DNA of 64,000 bases from Progne subis subis (GCA_022316685.1 JAKJHU010000756.1:62001-126000), one strand, 5' to 3'; shown: positions 33,401 through 43,109, counted from the first letter of the stretch. A program made the numbers and translations. The notes: generated by a model not told the origin, from the sequence alone.

Positions 33401-34019
33401 CCAGGCTTTCTCCTTCATGGGCATCCCAAAAGAATTAAAAACTGATAATGGCCCAGCGTACCGTTCCAAGGAATTCTGCAGCTTCCTGCAACAATGGGGA
33501 GTGAGTCATAAAACAGGCATCCCTCATTCCCCGACAGGCCAAGCAGTGGTGGAGAGGACCCACAGGGAAATCAAAAGGGTCCTCAACCAACAACAACCGG
33601 TGTTGAAAACAGAAACACCACAGACCCGATTGGCCAGGGCTCTATTCACACTGAATTTTTTAAACAGCACCTTTGAGTTTTTAAACCCTCCGATCGTTCG
33701 TCATTTTGGGGCAAACCCTCCGCTAAACATCAAAGAGAGGCCGCCAGTCATGGTCCGGGACCCTGAAACTGGAAGGACAGAGGGACCTCATGATTTGGTC
33801 ACGTGGGGCCGTGGGTACGCTTGCGTGTCCACCCCCACGGGGCCGAGATGGTTACCATCAAAATGGGTGAGGCCCTATGTCCCGAAGGTCTCAGAGGAGA
33901 AAAAGAAACTGCCACAGGTTACTCAGGCAGCTTTTAGGAGGAAAAGGAGGGAAGATTTTTCCCAGGATGGTTTCGCTTTCCTGAATGACCCCTGCTCGAA
34001 TTCTAATTGTTTGTTTTAG
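30438..34019 (+). CDS. pol: ERVK-1 Pro-Pol: dUTPase-like, protease, RT, RNase H, integrase
   Basis: One frame of 1193 codons, entered by -1 frameshift from gag; the GTG at 30438 is only the first codon a frame finder would take. Residues ~50-145 are a dUTPase-like domain without clear active-site motifs. The protease follows, with its catalytic triplet as D185-M-G rather than DTG. RT comes next, with LPQGMK and YMDD at 31800-31811 (residues 455-458). RNase H starts at TVFTDASG, with its Glu in VAELAAVVRAF and Asp in LVTDSAY. Integrase has an HHCC zinc site (near 33100-33200), then Asp in LWQTDVTH, Asp in LKTDNGPAY, Glu in AVVERTHRE, and a WLPSKWVRP C-terminal block. There are no stops. Protease and pol share a frame, unlike in ERVK-2 and ERVK-3. 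Confidence 0.95.
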   Translation: MKERRSTLREEKNGVDRARGEGKGSQSKNNTLEMTYTDHDMTQPILTTNSKYTPYRLQLTEGLHLKDDDWNFVSVDNSEQGTWPRVKGKLIVVGDCKHTPKEIEILPGTLDNNPGKFVLWLRCTHPPTFLPKGQIVAQIIPTWERLEEDNIPTACPVHSITEVKPQVGCELQVGDEAINITGLLDMGVHVTVIPAKHWPSRWALENVAGHVQGIGGMQLAKQSKSVVQIKGPKGQLASLRPFVLDYREPLLGRDLMAQWGVTIDIPDPPQDFWAAVAEERPTHKLNWKTDSPVWVEQWPLSKQKLKALEELVEEQLAKGHIVETTSPWNSPVFVIQKPGKDKWRLLQDLRQINNVIEDMGSLQPGMPTPTMLPQNWKLAVIDIKDCFFHIPLHPDDAPRFAFSVPTINREAPRKRYHWRVLPQGMKVSPIICQWYVASLLSPVRVAAEKAIIHHYMDDVLVCAPTDDVLSHALDLTINALVVAGFELQEDKVQRMPPWRYLGLEISKRTIVPQKLEIKARIQTLADVHQLCGALNWVRPWLGLTTEDLAPLFNLLKGGEELSSPRELTPEAKEALEKVQHLMSTRQAHRCDPDLPFKFIIMGKLPHLHGVIFQWRNNIKKDQGREDPLLIIEWVFLSHQRSKRMTRPQELVAELIRKARVRIRELAGCDFECIHIPIGLRSGQITKAMLEHLLQENEALQFALDSFTGQISIHRPAHKIFNQDAKFTLNLKDVRSRRPLEALTVFTDASGRSHKSVMTWKDPQTQQWEADVAEVEGSPQVAELAAVVRAFERFPEPFNLVTDSAYVAGVVSRADQAILQEVSNTALFELLSKLVKLVSHREQPFFVMHTRSHTDLPGFIAEGNRRADALAAPAAMAPLPSIFEQAKLSHQLHHQNAPGLVRRFHITREQAKAIVATCPSCNQHALPTLSAGVNPRGLNSCELWQTDVTHIPQFGRSKYVHVSVDTFSGAVFASAHTGEKTSDAIKHLIQAFSFMGIPKELKTDNGPAYRSKEFCSFLQQWGVSHKTGIPHSPTGQAVVERTHREIKRVLNQQQPVLKTETPQTRLARALFTLNFLNSTFEFLNPPIVRHFGANPPLNIKERPPVMVRDPETGRTEGPHDLVTWGRGYACVSTPTGPRWLPSKWVRPYVPKVSEEKKKLPQVTQAAFRRKRREDFSQDGFAFLNDPCSNSNCLF

Positions 34020-34590
34020 TTCTTTTAGTTCTGACAGAGCCTGTCCAGCGCCAGTCCCCAGTGCTGAGGAAGTTCCACCTGCTCCTCAGCATCCTCCTGC
34101 TTGCCAGTCTCACTGCACCTGTCTCTGGATGGTTGGTGCCCCAGCCCAAAGCCACCAGGGCAATGGGGCAGGCCACAAAGCCAGCCAGAACATCCGGGAC
34201 ATGGTGAATGACATCAAGAGAGAGACTGGTGACTGGCTGAATGGATTGTTTGGGGACTGGGGAATTTCGGGCTGGGTGGGTTCAATTTTGAAATCAGTTT
34301 TGTTGTTTTTATTTGTTATTCTGTTAATTTTAATTGGATTTGGTATCATCAAAAAAATGTTAAGTAGATTAATTTCTAGCACCACACATGCCCCCTCTGT
34401 GAACCAAGTTGCTGTATCATCCGTGCCTGGATGGGAGGAAAACATGGAACTGGAGGAAAACCCAGAAGACAGGAGACACCCAGAAGAAGAACCTCAGATA
34501 GAGTGGCCCTCTCAGCCAGAGTGGCTCACTGAGAGTTACCCGGACTTTGAATATCATCCTCCTCCATTCCAGCCCTCCTCCTGTTATTAA
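34007..34590 (+). pseudogene. env: ERVK-1 env remnant: signal peptide and membrane tail
   Basis: Right after pol, a short frame (34007-34207) encodes a hydrophobic signal-peptide-like stretch (LLLSILLLASLTAPVSG). In the next frame, 34185-34590 encodes the end of a transmembrane subunit: NDIKRETGDWLNGLFGDWG, a long membrane segment (VLLFLFVILLILIGFGII, about 34299-34355) and a Glu/Pro-rich cytoplasmic tail. The whole surface subunit, fusion peptide and most of the ectodomain are missing, and the two remaining parts are out of frame. No envelope protein can be made from this copy, so any spread would be intracellular or with help from another env. Confidence 0.85.
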
Positions 34591-34593
34591 AAC

Positions 34594-34607
34594 AAAAAAG
34601 GGGGAGA
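34594..34607 (+). promoter_or_regulatory. Polypurine tract of ERVK-1
   Basis: AAAAAAGGGGGAGA directly precedes the 3' LTR, the normal site for plus-strand DNA priming. Confidence 0.92.
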
Positions 34608-35296
34608 TGTAGTGGTGCAGAACTGTTTTATTAGGTTTTTGTAAGAAGTTTATGTTATGGTTCATTTCACTGTATCCCCAATTTTGTATCCCTTTTGTGT
34701 CGTCTTTATAATAAGGTGTTTTGTGTCAATTATCCCACCCCTCACATGGCATGTAACATCCCTCTGCCCCCCCTCACTCTGGGGCAGCCTGTCTATCACT
34801 CCAGGGGTCCCTCCCAGATTGCGAAACCTCAGGGAAAGGGCTTCGGGTGGACAGGTAGCCTGGGGGAATTCTTTCCCTCTGGAGGTGGTTGGTCCGAGGC
34901 TTGGGGGTGGGCACACCTTGTTACCCCCTGGATCCCCTGATTTGTTGTCTTGTTGTATCCTCCCTGGAACCCCTCCCCCGCTTATAAGGTAGAGGAGGGA
35001 GATTCGAACTCTCTCTGAGCAGGTCTCTCCCAGCAGCTCTCTGCCAGCAGCTCCCAGCCTCTGAGCTCTCGCCTCTGAGCTCGGAGCTCTCTGCTTCTCA
35101 ACTCTGGAGCTAATAAACATCTTTTAACCTGCTAAGCTGAGAGCCAGCCTTTTCTCTTCTGCTGCTGTTGACTGTCTCAACATACGGGGTCCAACTGCTA
35201 AGCCGAAGCCGAAGCGAACTGGAAACATCTGTATCTGTGTTGACCGAGCTAGCCAGAGGTCCTCTCCCGCCCGGAGCGGGGAAAAAACCAGATACA
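34608..35296 (+). mobile_element. 3' LTR of ERVK-1
   Basis: Identical by eye to the 5' LTR over 689 bp. The TATA-like box is at 34983-34989 and AATAAA at 35112-35117. The target repeat TGCTAG follows at 35297. Confidence 0.97.
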
Positions 35297-35302
35297 TGCT
35301 AG

Positions 35303-35824
35303 GAATGACATCGAAATGCCTCTGCCGGGAAACTCTGAAAAGAACACAAAACCACAGAAAAGGCAGATGAACAGCTCAAGAACTGAATGATCACATCAGA
35401 TCTATATCTCACCCGTCTCCTCTGGACATTATCATATCTATCCATATCTCATCCGACTCCTCCGGACATTATCATATCTACGACACACCTGGGCTCAACC
35501 ATTAAAGTCATTATTAGCCCAGGAAGAACTATTCAGAACACCCAGACGTGAACATAAATAGTTAATGAAGCCGCCGCGGACGAGGAAAACATCGGAGCCT
35601 CGTCTCTTCTCAGCGATCCTCTGTATAAAAAGGGGCAGCTTCAAGCCGAAAATGTGAACTTGGGGAGATAACAGGCTGGCAGAGTTTGTAATCAGAGTTC
35701 ACCCAGTGCCGACCCCGGGCTCGACACTGTCCTTTTAATTGTGGCTGTCCGAGACTATCATTTTGTCTCTCAATAAAATTCTAAATTTTGATTTCTAAAA
35801 ATTTGGTCCATCGTATTTATAACA
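35303..35824 (+). mobile_element. LTR-like sequence M hosting ERVK-1
   Basis: TATAAAAAGG at 35624-35633, AATAAA at 35772-35777 and an end at TATAACA (35824) form an LTR-like promoter/R/U5 arrangement. Two 36-bp direct repeats (35404-35439 and 35444-35479) resemble U3 enhancer repeats. ERVK-1 lies within or just upstream of it, so its 5' part should be left of 27207. The family is not recognised. Confidence 0.55.
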
Positions 35825-36689
35825 ATTCTGATCTGTATAAGAACAAAAACAGTGTTAATAATTTTGCAGCTAGTAGGAAATTAAGAGCCATTCTGTTTTG
35901 TAAAACAATACTAGACAAATCATAGCCTTTTTCTTGTAAGGCTGAAATTGCATCTGAAGTTTGTTTTTCAATATGTTCAATAGCCTTTAATATGATTAAA
36001 TATTATATTTGGAATCACAACCCCATGAGCACAGGCCCCATCTTTATCTAGGGGCAAAACTTACCAGGCTAGATTCACATATCTAATACCACCCTGACAA
36101 GTTGTTCTTATGAAGAGCTTTTGGATACATTTTGGGCTAGAGCTACATGCAAACTTTTAGGGCCCAATCTGAATCATGGTTACCAACTGTGCAGATAAGA
36201 GGCACAAAAGAACAATTTAAATCACATCATCCTGATTTGTATCAGTCTCTTTTTTCTGGTTGTCTCAGGAAGAGAGGTCTTCTTGACTCTGGAGCAGTGA
36301 ATTCAGGGTTCTCTGCCAGCACCTTTGCTTTTGGTGAGGGTAGTCAGGACTTGAAATGGCCCTTTCCACTTAGCTTGTTATTAGGCAATGGTTGTAGGTA
36401 GGGAGGAGACAGAAATCATGACTCCAGTCCTCTTGATCATGAGATAAACAGCCTGTTTTATTGTTTGAAACCTTTTTATATAGGGAGTTCAAAACTCACA
36501 GGTCTAGATACTGATTGGTCAGTCTTAGCCCTGCCCAGCTCCTTGACCAGTGATATGTCTGCTCTCTGGACTAGCTATGATTGGTAGAGGTCTCTGCATG
36601 AGCTCTCTCATTCACCTAGGGACTTCTAGAACAAGCCAGATTTATTTTGTCTTAGCTAAAGACTAGCTGTGACAGCTTGTAAGGTTATT
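35825..36689. other. No gene; possible minus-strand LTR piece
   Basis: No coding motif is seen. A reversed AATAAA near 36456-36470 in 'cctgttttattgtttgaaac' suggests a minus-strand LTR around 36380-36660, but its ends cannot be placed. Confidence 0.35.
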
Positions 36690-37050
36690 GTCTCTGCATT
36701 TAACATAGACTCAGTTTCCAGGCTGAAACAGATGGCCAGGTGTGTCTAGTCTTATCCATCTGGATAATAGGATGAATGTCTGGAGTTTCTGCAAAGTGGA
36801 ACTTAAAAATTGTTAAATACCTCTGCAAGTCAATTTTTCCCTTCATATGAATTTCTCCCATAATATACATAACTTGATATGGCCTGGCATGCAATATTTC
36901 ATAAAGTCTTATATTGTCTCCTCACCTTGGTTGTATGCGGATTCGCAGCAAGGCTATAGGTAAGACTTGAATCCGTGTCATGGATGTTTCTTGATAAATT
37001 TTACTAATCTGTGTTTTGAGGGTTCCATTCACGCATTCAGCCTTAGCATG
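36690..37050 (-). pseudogene. pol: Gammaretrovirus-like integrase C-terminal fragment
   Basis: The minus strand from 37047 down encodes CVNGTLKTQISKIYQE and QVLPIALLRIRIQP, the region after the integrase catalytic Glu in gammaretrovirus-like elements. In an adjacent frame it continues with HARPYQVMY near 36880-36860. It is a broken remnant whose upstream part (RNase H at 39597-40060, same strand) is separated by LTR insertions. Confidence 0.65.
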
Positions 37051-37492
37051 ACAGATTCTACAAGAGGCCAGAATGTTATGAGGCTCTCGCAGATGTATAA
37101 CCTCCTGAGGGTTGCCCGCAGCCTCAGAAATGGTTTATAAAAATAGTGAGATGGCATGATCAGAGGTGTTTGAAAAGCAAAAGGTTTAATAAGACAAAAA
37201 TAACAAACTATACAAAACAAAAGTGAAATAAGCTGTGCAAGGTGTAGGAAGGATCCTTACACCTGCTATCACACCCTGAAAATGCCCCAAGAGTCTCTGT
37301 GCTCTCCTTTAAGTTTGTAACGATCTATGAGGAGTTTTTGGCATGCTACAGTTCTTGAGGTAAAGCTTAAATCGTCCAGTAGGTGCCTCTGTCTTGGAAC
37401 TGGGCCAATTATGTTGATACAAGCATTGAAGTTTCTGGTTCTTTGCCTTATAAGTGAAACAAAGAATGAGCCATGGCCAGGACCCTACCCAG
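37051..37492. other. Unassigned, probably ERV-derived
   Basis: It lies between the minus-strand integrase fragment and LTR D. 'aggtttaataagacaaaaat' at 37182-37201 looks like a reversed LTR polyadenylation area, but no limits or frames are convincing. Confidence 0.35.
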
Positions 37493-38149
37493 TGTCCTGG
37501 TTTACAGCAAATTTGGAAGGAAACCTCCAAATGGGGTCCCTCTAAGAAGCAAATTCAAGTAGCCTCTTCCCCAACTGGTTCGGGAAAAACTTTCCTTGGA
37601 GAAAAGTGGAAAAAACCTGTTTATTCAACAAGCAAAGTGTTCACAAGCATAAAAAATTAATAATATTAAGCAATAAAACCTCTCACCATTCTGAAGAGAG
37701 ATGGCAAAATTGAGAAAGTCCTTGCCATTGATTGTAGCTCAGCTCACCCAGTCTCTTATCAGTCCCTCTGGCACTGGAAAATGCTGTCCTGGGCCCTGGT
37801 GGGCCACAGATGTGAGATCCAGGTGTTTTCTGGGTTTTTCAGTCAGGAAAAGGTTTAAACAGTTCCAAGAAAAAAACCCAAAAACAATAGTCCAGGGAAC
37901 TTCTCTGCATCAGCTAGCTAAAAACTAACTAAAAAGCAAAGGAGAGCTCTCTCTCACTGTCCATCTGTAGACAACATAGTCCAGGAGAAAGAATGTGGAG
38001 GAGTGAGTGCAGTTTTCTGCAAACAAACTGAGTGCTTCTTCTTTCTCTCACTCGCTCTCAGGACAAGTCTTAAAGGTGTAGAACTCAATATCCAGCATAA
38101 ACAGAAAAGACAGTTGGTGATACAAGCATCACAAAGTCACCCCAGGACA
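37493..38149 (-). mobile_element. Solo LTR D, minus strand
   Basis: The reverse complement starts TGTCCTGGGGTGACTTTG and ends AAACCAGGACA, matching LTR D of the ERVL at 15023 throughout. The flanks CCCAG (37488-37492) and CCCGG (38150-38154) are a probable 5-bp duplication with one mismatch. At 657 bp it appears complete. Confidence 0.88.
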
Positions 38150-39596
38150 CCCGGGAAGCCCATCGGGTCCCGGGATGGGCCTGGTGGCTGCCAGGCAGGG
38201 GAAGGGGAGAAGAGAAAGCTCCGTCCTGGCTGGATCGGGCCCAACGGCTGTTAACATCCTGCCTCTAAAGCCGCCCCCCTATCACGGTGCCAGGAGGCCT
38301 AGCAGGGCTGCGCCAGGCCTCCAGCAGCTGCCAAGTAGAGGAAGGGGGAAGAAGCCCCCCCAGTGCGGCTTTTGAAGAATCCTTTACTATAAACAGCTCC
38401 AGCTGCTGCTACCAAGGCACATTGCTGAGGCAATGGCCCAGCCACGCGAGAGATCACGCAGCTGAGACCAGGGGCAGTTCTACCGCCATGCGGAGTGGCC
38501 CCGCAGCTGGAATTGGGTGCGGCTGGGGTCCCCAGGATCCTAGCACAGCCCCAACGTGGCCTGAATTTACCACATTCAGCCACTGCCCAGGAAAAGACCA
38601 TCATGAGCTCTGCAGGCCTGGGCAAGAATAATAACTCTTTCCTTGCATAGATGAAACTTGCAAAGCACTAGTCCTCTCTTAAGTGAGAGAAAAGGACAGA
38701 GTGGAGACATGTAGAGAGACAATACGAAGACATCAAGGCCAGTGAAGGAGGAGTCATGTCTTAGATGGATAAGAATGAGGAGATGCCTGGTTTTAGGCTG
38801 AAATTCTTTTGTAAAGCCATGATGATGGACTGTAATATACTAGAATACCCCCTAAGTCATGGAAAATATGCATTGGGAAGATGAGAGTGTTCAAATTGCA
38901 GATATGAGAAAAGGTATTTATGTTAGAGTAAATAAATATTGAAGTAGCTGTAATCTTATGAGAAGTTTGAACAGAGAGATGAGATGGAGACCTGCCCCCA
39001 GGAAGAGAAGAAGATGGCCTCTGTTCCCAGAGATAGAATGATCTTAGACACAGATGAAGAGAACACTTGCTTTTTGAACCATTCATCTTTAAAAATGGTA
39101 CCCCATGAGTTTACATGGCCCATTACACAGCTGTGGGAAGGCTGCATGATATGGCAGGGATTTCACAAATGCAAATTCCTGGACAGCTGTTATTTGTGAC
39201 AATTAAAAACCACAAGAGAACAATTCTTCTTGTGGGGAAGTTTCCATGGCAGACTAAAAGAGACTTCTCTCTCTAAAAGAACTGATGAAAGACTATTTTA
39301 GAGGTGGCAAACTGACCTTAAATTTTGTCTCTGAGTGTTGTCAGTGAGAAAGAAAAGGAGCTTGTGGGGAAGAGAAGTGTTTTGAAGGTTTTATTCCTAT
39401 TTTTATTATTTTTTTCCTATCTTGTATTTTTGTTGATAAACTTTCTTTATACCCTTTAAAGTTTGAGCCTGCTTTGCTTTTCTCCTAATCCTATCTTACA
39501 GCAGAAAAAAGTAAATAATTCTAGGGGGCACTCAAACCACTACACTAATTGGTGTATTTTCTGGGAAATGAAAATAGGCAAACCTAAACCACTACA
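38150..39596 (+). mobile_element. LTR J, plus strand, 5'-truncated
   Basis: From 'ggtggctgccaggcagggga' onward it follows the J copy at 10494-12081 to the end 'ctaaaccactaca' at 39596, including 'agcctgctttgcttttctcc'. The first ~220 bp of J are not recognised left of LTR D. Confidence 0.8.
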
Positions 39597-40060
39597 AATG
39601 CATAAAAGTTGCTTCTCTGCATTCCCAAATACTCTGTAGCAGTGCATGGGTCTGTTCAGTGTGTTCAATTCTATTATCTTGAATGGTTGCTAGTCCTCCT
39701 TCCTTCCAGATGACTTTGCTCAGTTCTAGATCTTTCACTGATGTAATCAGTTCAGCTCTCTGTGATTATGCATTCAATGGCAAGGCCTTTTCCCTGGTTA
39801 CCTGGTTCGTGGTTGTCACTGCATATCCTGTCATCTGTTTGCCATCTTGCATGAAGCTGCTTTCATCTGCATACAACTCCCAGTCTAGCACATCCTTCAG
39901 GTCTGGTCTTCTGGAACAGGCTTCTTCCACTGTTTGCAAACAGTCATACTCACATACATTATCAGTTAGTGCTGGGAACAGAGACATATCAGGATTGACA
40001 GCAAACATTTTCAGAATAGCATTACTCTGTTTCAGTAACATGGCATAGAGTGAATGTTGT
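39597..40060 (-). pseudogene. pol: Gammaretrovirus-like RNase H fragment
   Basis: The minus strand at 40041-39766 is open and encodes the end of RT and the start of RNase H: ACSRRPDLKDV, then ELYADESSFMQDGK (the first catalytic Asp region) and TGYAVTTTNQV. After one stop near 39766, the same domain continues with QRAELITSVKDLELS, carrying the Glu region, and runs to about 39600, where LTR J interrupts it. The order fits the integrase fragment at 36690-37050 on the same strand. Confidence 0.75.
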
Positions 40061-41117
40061 CAATGTTCACAGAATAAGCTTACAGTGAATTGGATGCCAC
40101 TGTTGGATGCAGCAATTCTCGGCTGCTGGTTGTATACAGTAGTTCTCAGTTGCTGTCTTCTCCAGTTCTCTAGTTCTTTTGCCAGCTGATTTTTGAATAT
40201 AACTGAGCTGTTCTTTAATTCCTTGAGTAGGACTGTCTTGATGAGCTGGCTATTTTTCCCTGTTTCAGGATTCTTCCATGTAATAGCAGAGTTGTTGGCC
40301 TTTCTTATTCACAGGGATACAGGAGAGGGTATATTTAAAATTTAATTCAGTAAACTACCTTAAACTATCTGTTATTCTCCTCCTTTTGCAAAGTTCCAAC
40401 AGATCCTTCTTAGGAGAGTTTGGCAAATACAGAAACTGATAAACCATCCAGGGTTTTTTTAATTCATATTTTATAGGTTGGAAGAAAGGTCACATTTTTC
40501 TTACCCCTGTGGCACTAAGAGCTCTTACAATATCTGGGCTCAGTTTCCACACTAAGGTATTTGTTGAAACAGGACTCTGCTTAATTATAGCCTGTTTTAA
40601 GGGAGCCTGAAAAATGGCTTCTTTTTCTTTGTACTCAGTGTTTAAGATGCCTTAAATTTTAGCTTTCATGTTTTTCAGATTCTGTGCTGCCTAGGGGTGT
40701 AGTTCTGAGCCTCATATTAAGTGCTAGTAAGCTCTCTTCACAGAGTAGGTAGACAAAACAAATCCTTTTCCTGCTGAAGACCAAGGACAACAAGTTTCAG
40801 GCCCAAAAGCATAAACAACGGTGGACTGAAGAGAAAAAACAAGAAGGATGAGACTGTGGGCCTGACATTTCTAAGTCTGAAGGGATTTTAGCCTGCTAGC
40901 AGTGCTAACTGTTTCCCAAGGGAAAAGTTTTTGGGAAAGATTCTTGTCAAAACAATCTTGGCAAACAACTATCCTTTCCCAAAACAATCCTTCTCCAGGT
41001 GGTGTTTTGCTGTTTCTCTAGTTTCACCAATGGGATTAGAGAGGTTCCTAGTCACCAATCATGTTAAGTCTGTATCGGAACACCTTATAAAAGATGGTAA
41101 GAATTAGACAATAAAGC
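40061..41117. other. No gene recognised, possible pol remnant
   Basis: The minus-strand text 40061-40320 has several open stretches upstream of the RNase H fragment, probably more of the same decayed pol, but I recognise no motif. 40321-41117 shows nothing identifiable. Confidence 0.4.
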
Positions 41118-41493
41118 TGTCGGAGTGCAGGGCATCCCTTTGGTCGCCCTGGAAGGTCAGAGACCTGGACAGGGGGGTCTGAGACCCTGGCACAGAGCCC
41201 AGGAAGACACTGGCTTTGATCCCAGTATATGGGAAAGGCTTCCAACACTGCAAGATGAGTTACAGGCCACAAGAGTGTGAAAGATAGTAGTTTAGCTTAT
41301 CAAAGGGTAAAAAAATCACAGTTTTAGGTTCTTTAGTATGGAAGGGGATGAGAGCAAGATGGAAGACTTTGGGTGTTGCCTCTTGCTTCTTCTTTCTTCT
41401 TCATTCACTCCATTTTCTGTAGTGACAGCAGCACAAAGTAATTTAAGGAGATTGGGTCAGAATAGAGATCACCTGTTTAGTATAGGTAATAGA
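41118..41493 (+). mobile_element. LTR B (ERVK-3 type), 3'-truncated
   Basis: It begins TGTCGGAGTGCAGGGCATC and follows LTR B for about 375 bp, to the block 'acctgtttagtataggtaat', where the minus-strand LTR at 41494 starts. The remaining ~270 bp of B are not found on the other side of the cluster. Confidence 0.85.
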
Positions 41494-42121
41494 TGTTACG
41501 GACAATCAATAGCCAATTTTTATATAAAGTAATTTTATTTTGCCATTTTAAAAATAACAATCTGAAAAAGCCACAATAAAAGAGACAACCTCAATCCCAG
41601 GTTATTGAAGTTGGGTGAACGAGGAGACGGTCACGAATGAACCAGTCTTCCCCCGTTCACGATCGCCTAGATCCAGTGGGCAGGTTTTATACCATTTTTC
41701 TCTCCTGAGGCAGTTTTATTGTTAGTTCATATCTGCAACACATATTCACATGTTTTCTTTCTCTGGGCTTGGCTCTGAATGCGTCTTCCTGGCAGGATCG
41801 GGCTCCTGAGTGGGGTTCCTAGAAGTCGGCATTGGGATGCTGATAGCAACATCTCTGGGTCTTCCACTTCTAGATTGGTATCGTGTTAATCACCGGAGGA
41901 GGCAGGTGTCTCTTCCTTGATGGATGGGACATCTCCTGTTTGGCCATTCCTTATGGTTGCTAATCTGGGCTTCGCCCTGCTATTGTCTGGAGTCTCTATG
42001 ATTGCAAATCAGTCTTGGTAAGCAGGAGAGTTTCCACAGTTTGGTGGGACCCCTCTGCTTGTAATACAGTTTATAGTTTATAACATATAGAACACGAATT
42101 TATCTCAAAACACCTATCACA
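41494..42121 (-). mobile_element. 3' LTR of the minus-strand env-bearing ERV
   Basis: On the minus strand it begins TGTGATAGGTG at 42121, directly after a polypurine tract (AAGAGATGGGGGA, 42122-42135), and ends GTCCGTAACA at 41494. It sits immediately downstream of the env tail, as a 3' LTR should. The element's 5' part is missing. Confidence 0.75.
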
Positions 42122-42318
42122 GTCCCCCATCTCTTTTATAAACATATTAAATTTGTGTTTATTTTAATATTCTTAACAAACTCTTCTAATTTCTATGTTC
42201 TACTGCATTACTAACAGTACTTTTTACACTTTAGAGTGATGTTATCATCTAATTTGCTATAGTTATCCCATTCTTCTTGTGATCTCTCACAGTATCACTG
42301 GTGGACAGCATTTTCTTT

Positions 42319-42648
42319 TTAATTTTTTTTCCCAAATTTTTCTAAAGCCTCTGCTGCTTTATTAGCCTCTTTCTTTTCCTCTAATTTCATTATTCTGGAC
42401 ATCTTAGGGATCTGGCCAGTTTTTTCAACAGCAAGTTCGGGATCTGTGGGCAGGGCTGCAATCTGCATGCCTTGTACCACAGAGTGAATCAGTCGAATGA
42501 GACAAGGTATCAAGCAGGGCAGAAATATTATTCCAGCAATGGAACATAATACAAAAAATGCTACTTTTTTCCACCAGGCTCTTTGTCTAAACAACTGGTC
42601 CCACCAAGAGACCTGAAGAATAGAATTCCATTTTTGCACAGTTACATG
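42319..42648 (-). pseudogene. env: Env transmembrane tail, split by ERVK-2 (3' half)
   Basis: A minus-strand frame of about 106 codons covers the end of an envelope transmembrane subunit: a membrane-proximal WWDQLFRQ, a hydrophobic anchor (VAFFVLCSIAGIIFLPCLI) and a cytoplasmic tail rich in Glu and Lys, ending at 42319. The 5' half of the same gene lies at 49584-50116. Everything between is the ERVK-2 provirus plus its target duplication TACATG (42643-42648). Within each half the frame is open, so the gene may have been fairly intact when hit. Confidence 0.85.
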
Positions 42649-43035
42649 TGTTTCCCTGGTTTTTCTGAGTTTTTTAAGGCCTTTTTGAATTTCATAAATG
42701 GAGTCAGATCTTTTAGTTACTGTAGAATATTAGAGCAGTTTTCTACCTTTTCCCACAGATGTAACATAAACAAATCCTTTGTTTTTCATTCTCTATCCTC
42801 TGTTTGCATATTTCTAACCTGAAAACAATTGTAACTGACAATTGGTCTGGCCACTGAGGCTGAGGGGTGGAAACCCCAAAAAGCCAATCTTCTGCTAGAC
42901 CCACAAATGTATAAAAAGTAAGAAATAAACAAAGGGGTCTCTTGTCTCCGCTCTCTCGGCTGTGAGCTGGACCGGAAGGACCTCTGCCTTGCAAAAATCT
43001 GTCTGCGTGTGACTTCTTTGTGTGTCTCTGTCACA
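42649..43035 (+). mobile_element. 5' LTR A of ERVK-2
   Basis: It starts TGTTTCCCTGG and ends CTGTCACA. The TATA box is TATAAAAAG at 42910-42918; AATAAA at 42924-42929 lies unusually close behind it. The same LTR occurs solo at 17801-18190 and partially at 1-215. Confidence 0.95.
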
Positions 43036-43037
43036 AC

Positions 43038-43055
43038 TGGTGACTCCGAGTGTGT
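43038..43055 (+). promoter_or_regulatory. Putative primer binding site of ERVK-2
   Basis: TGGTGACTCCGAGTGTGT begins two bases after the LTR. Position and TGG start fit a primer site. It is not the lysine type used by ERVK-1, and I cannot name the tRNA. Confidence 0.6.
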
Positions 43056-43109
43056 ACGAGCAGTTTGGTGAGGTTTTTCCTTCCCCTTTTTCCCTGTTTT
43101 GTGTTTATT

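Larger units (their letters stand above)
27213..35296 (+). mobile_element. ERVK-1: young full-length provirus, TSD TGCTAG
   Basis: Two 689-bp LTRs (27213-27901 and 34608-35296) read identical base for base. They are flanked by the perfect 6-bp repeat TGCTAG at 27207-27212 and 35297-35302. Between them, in order: a lysine-type primer binding site, a splice donor, an open gag, a -1 frameshift signal, an open pro-pol frame of 1193 codons, an env remnant and a polypurine tract. The target duplication length, primer site and MHR/zinc-knuckle gag place it in the ERVK (betaretrovirus-like) group. Identical LTRs imply a very recent insertion, or recent LTR gene conversion. Confidence 0.97.

Noticed and set aside
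37309..37530. 73-codon minus-strand frame with a Cys/His/Trp-rich start
   Set aside because: It runs into LTR D, and its residues do not form a zinc knuckle or other motif.
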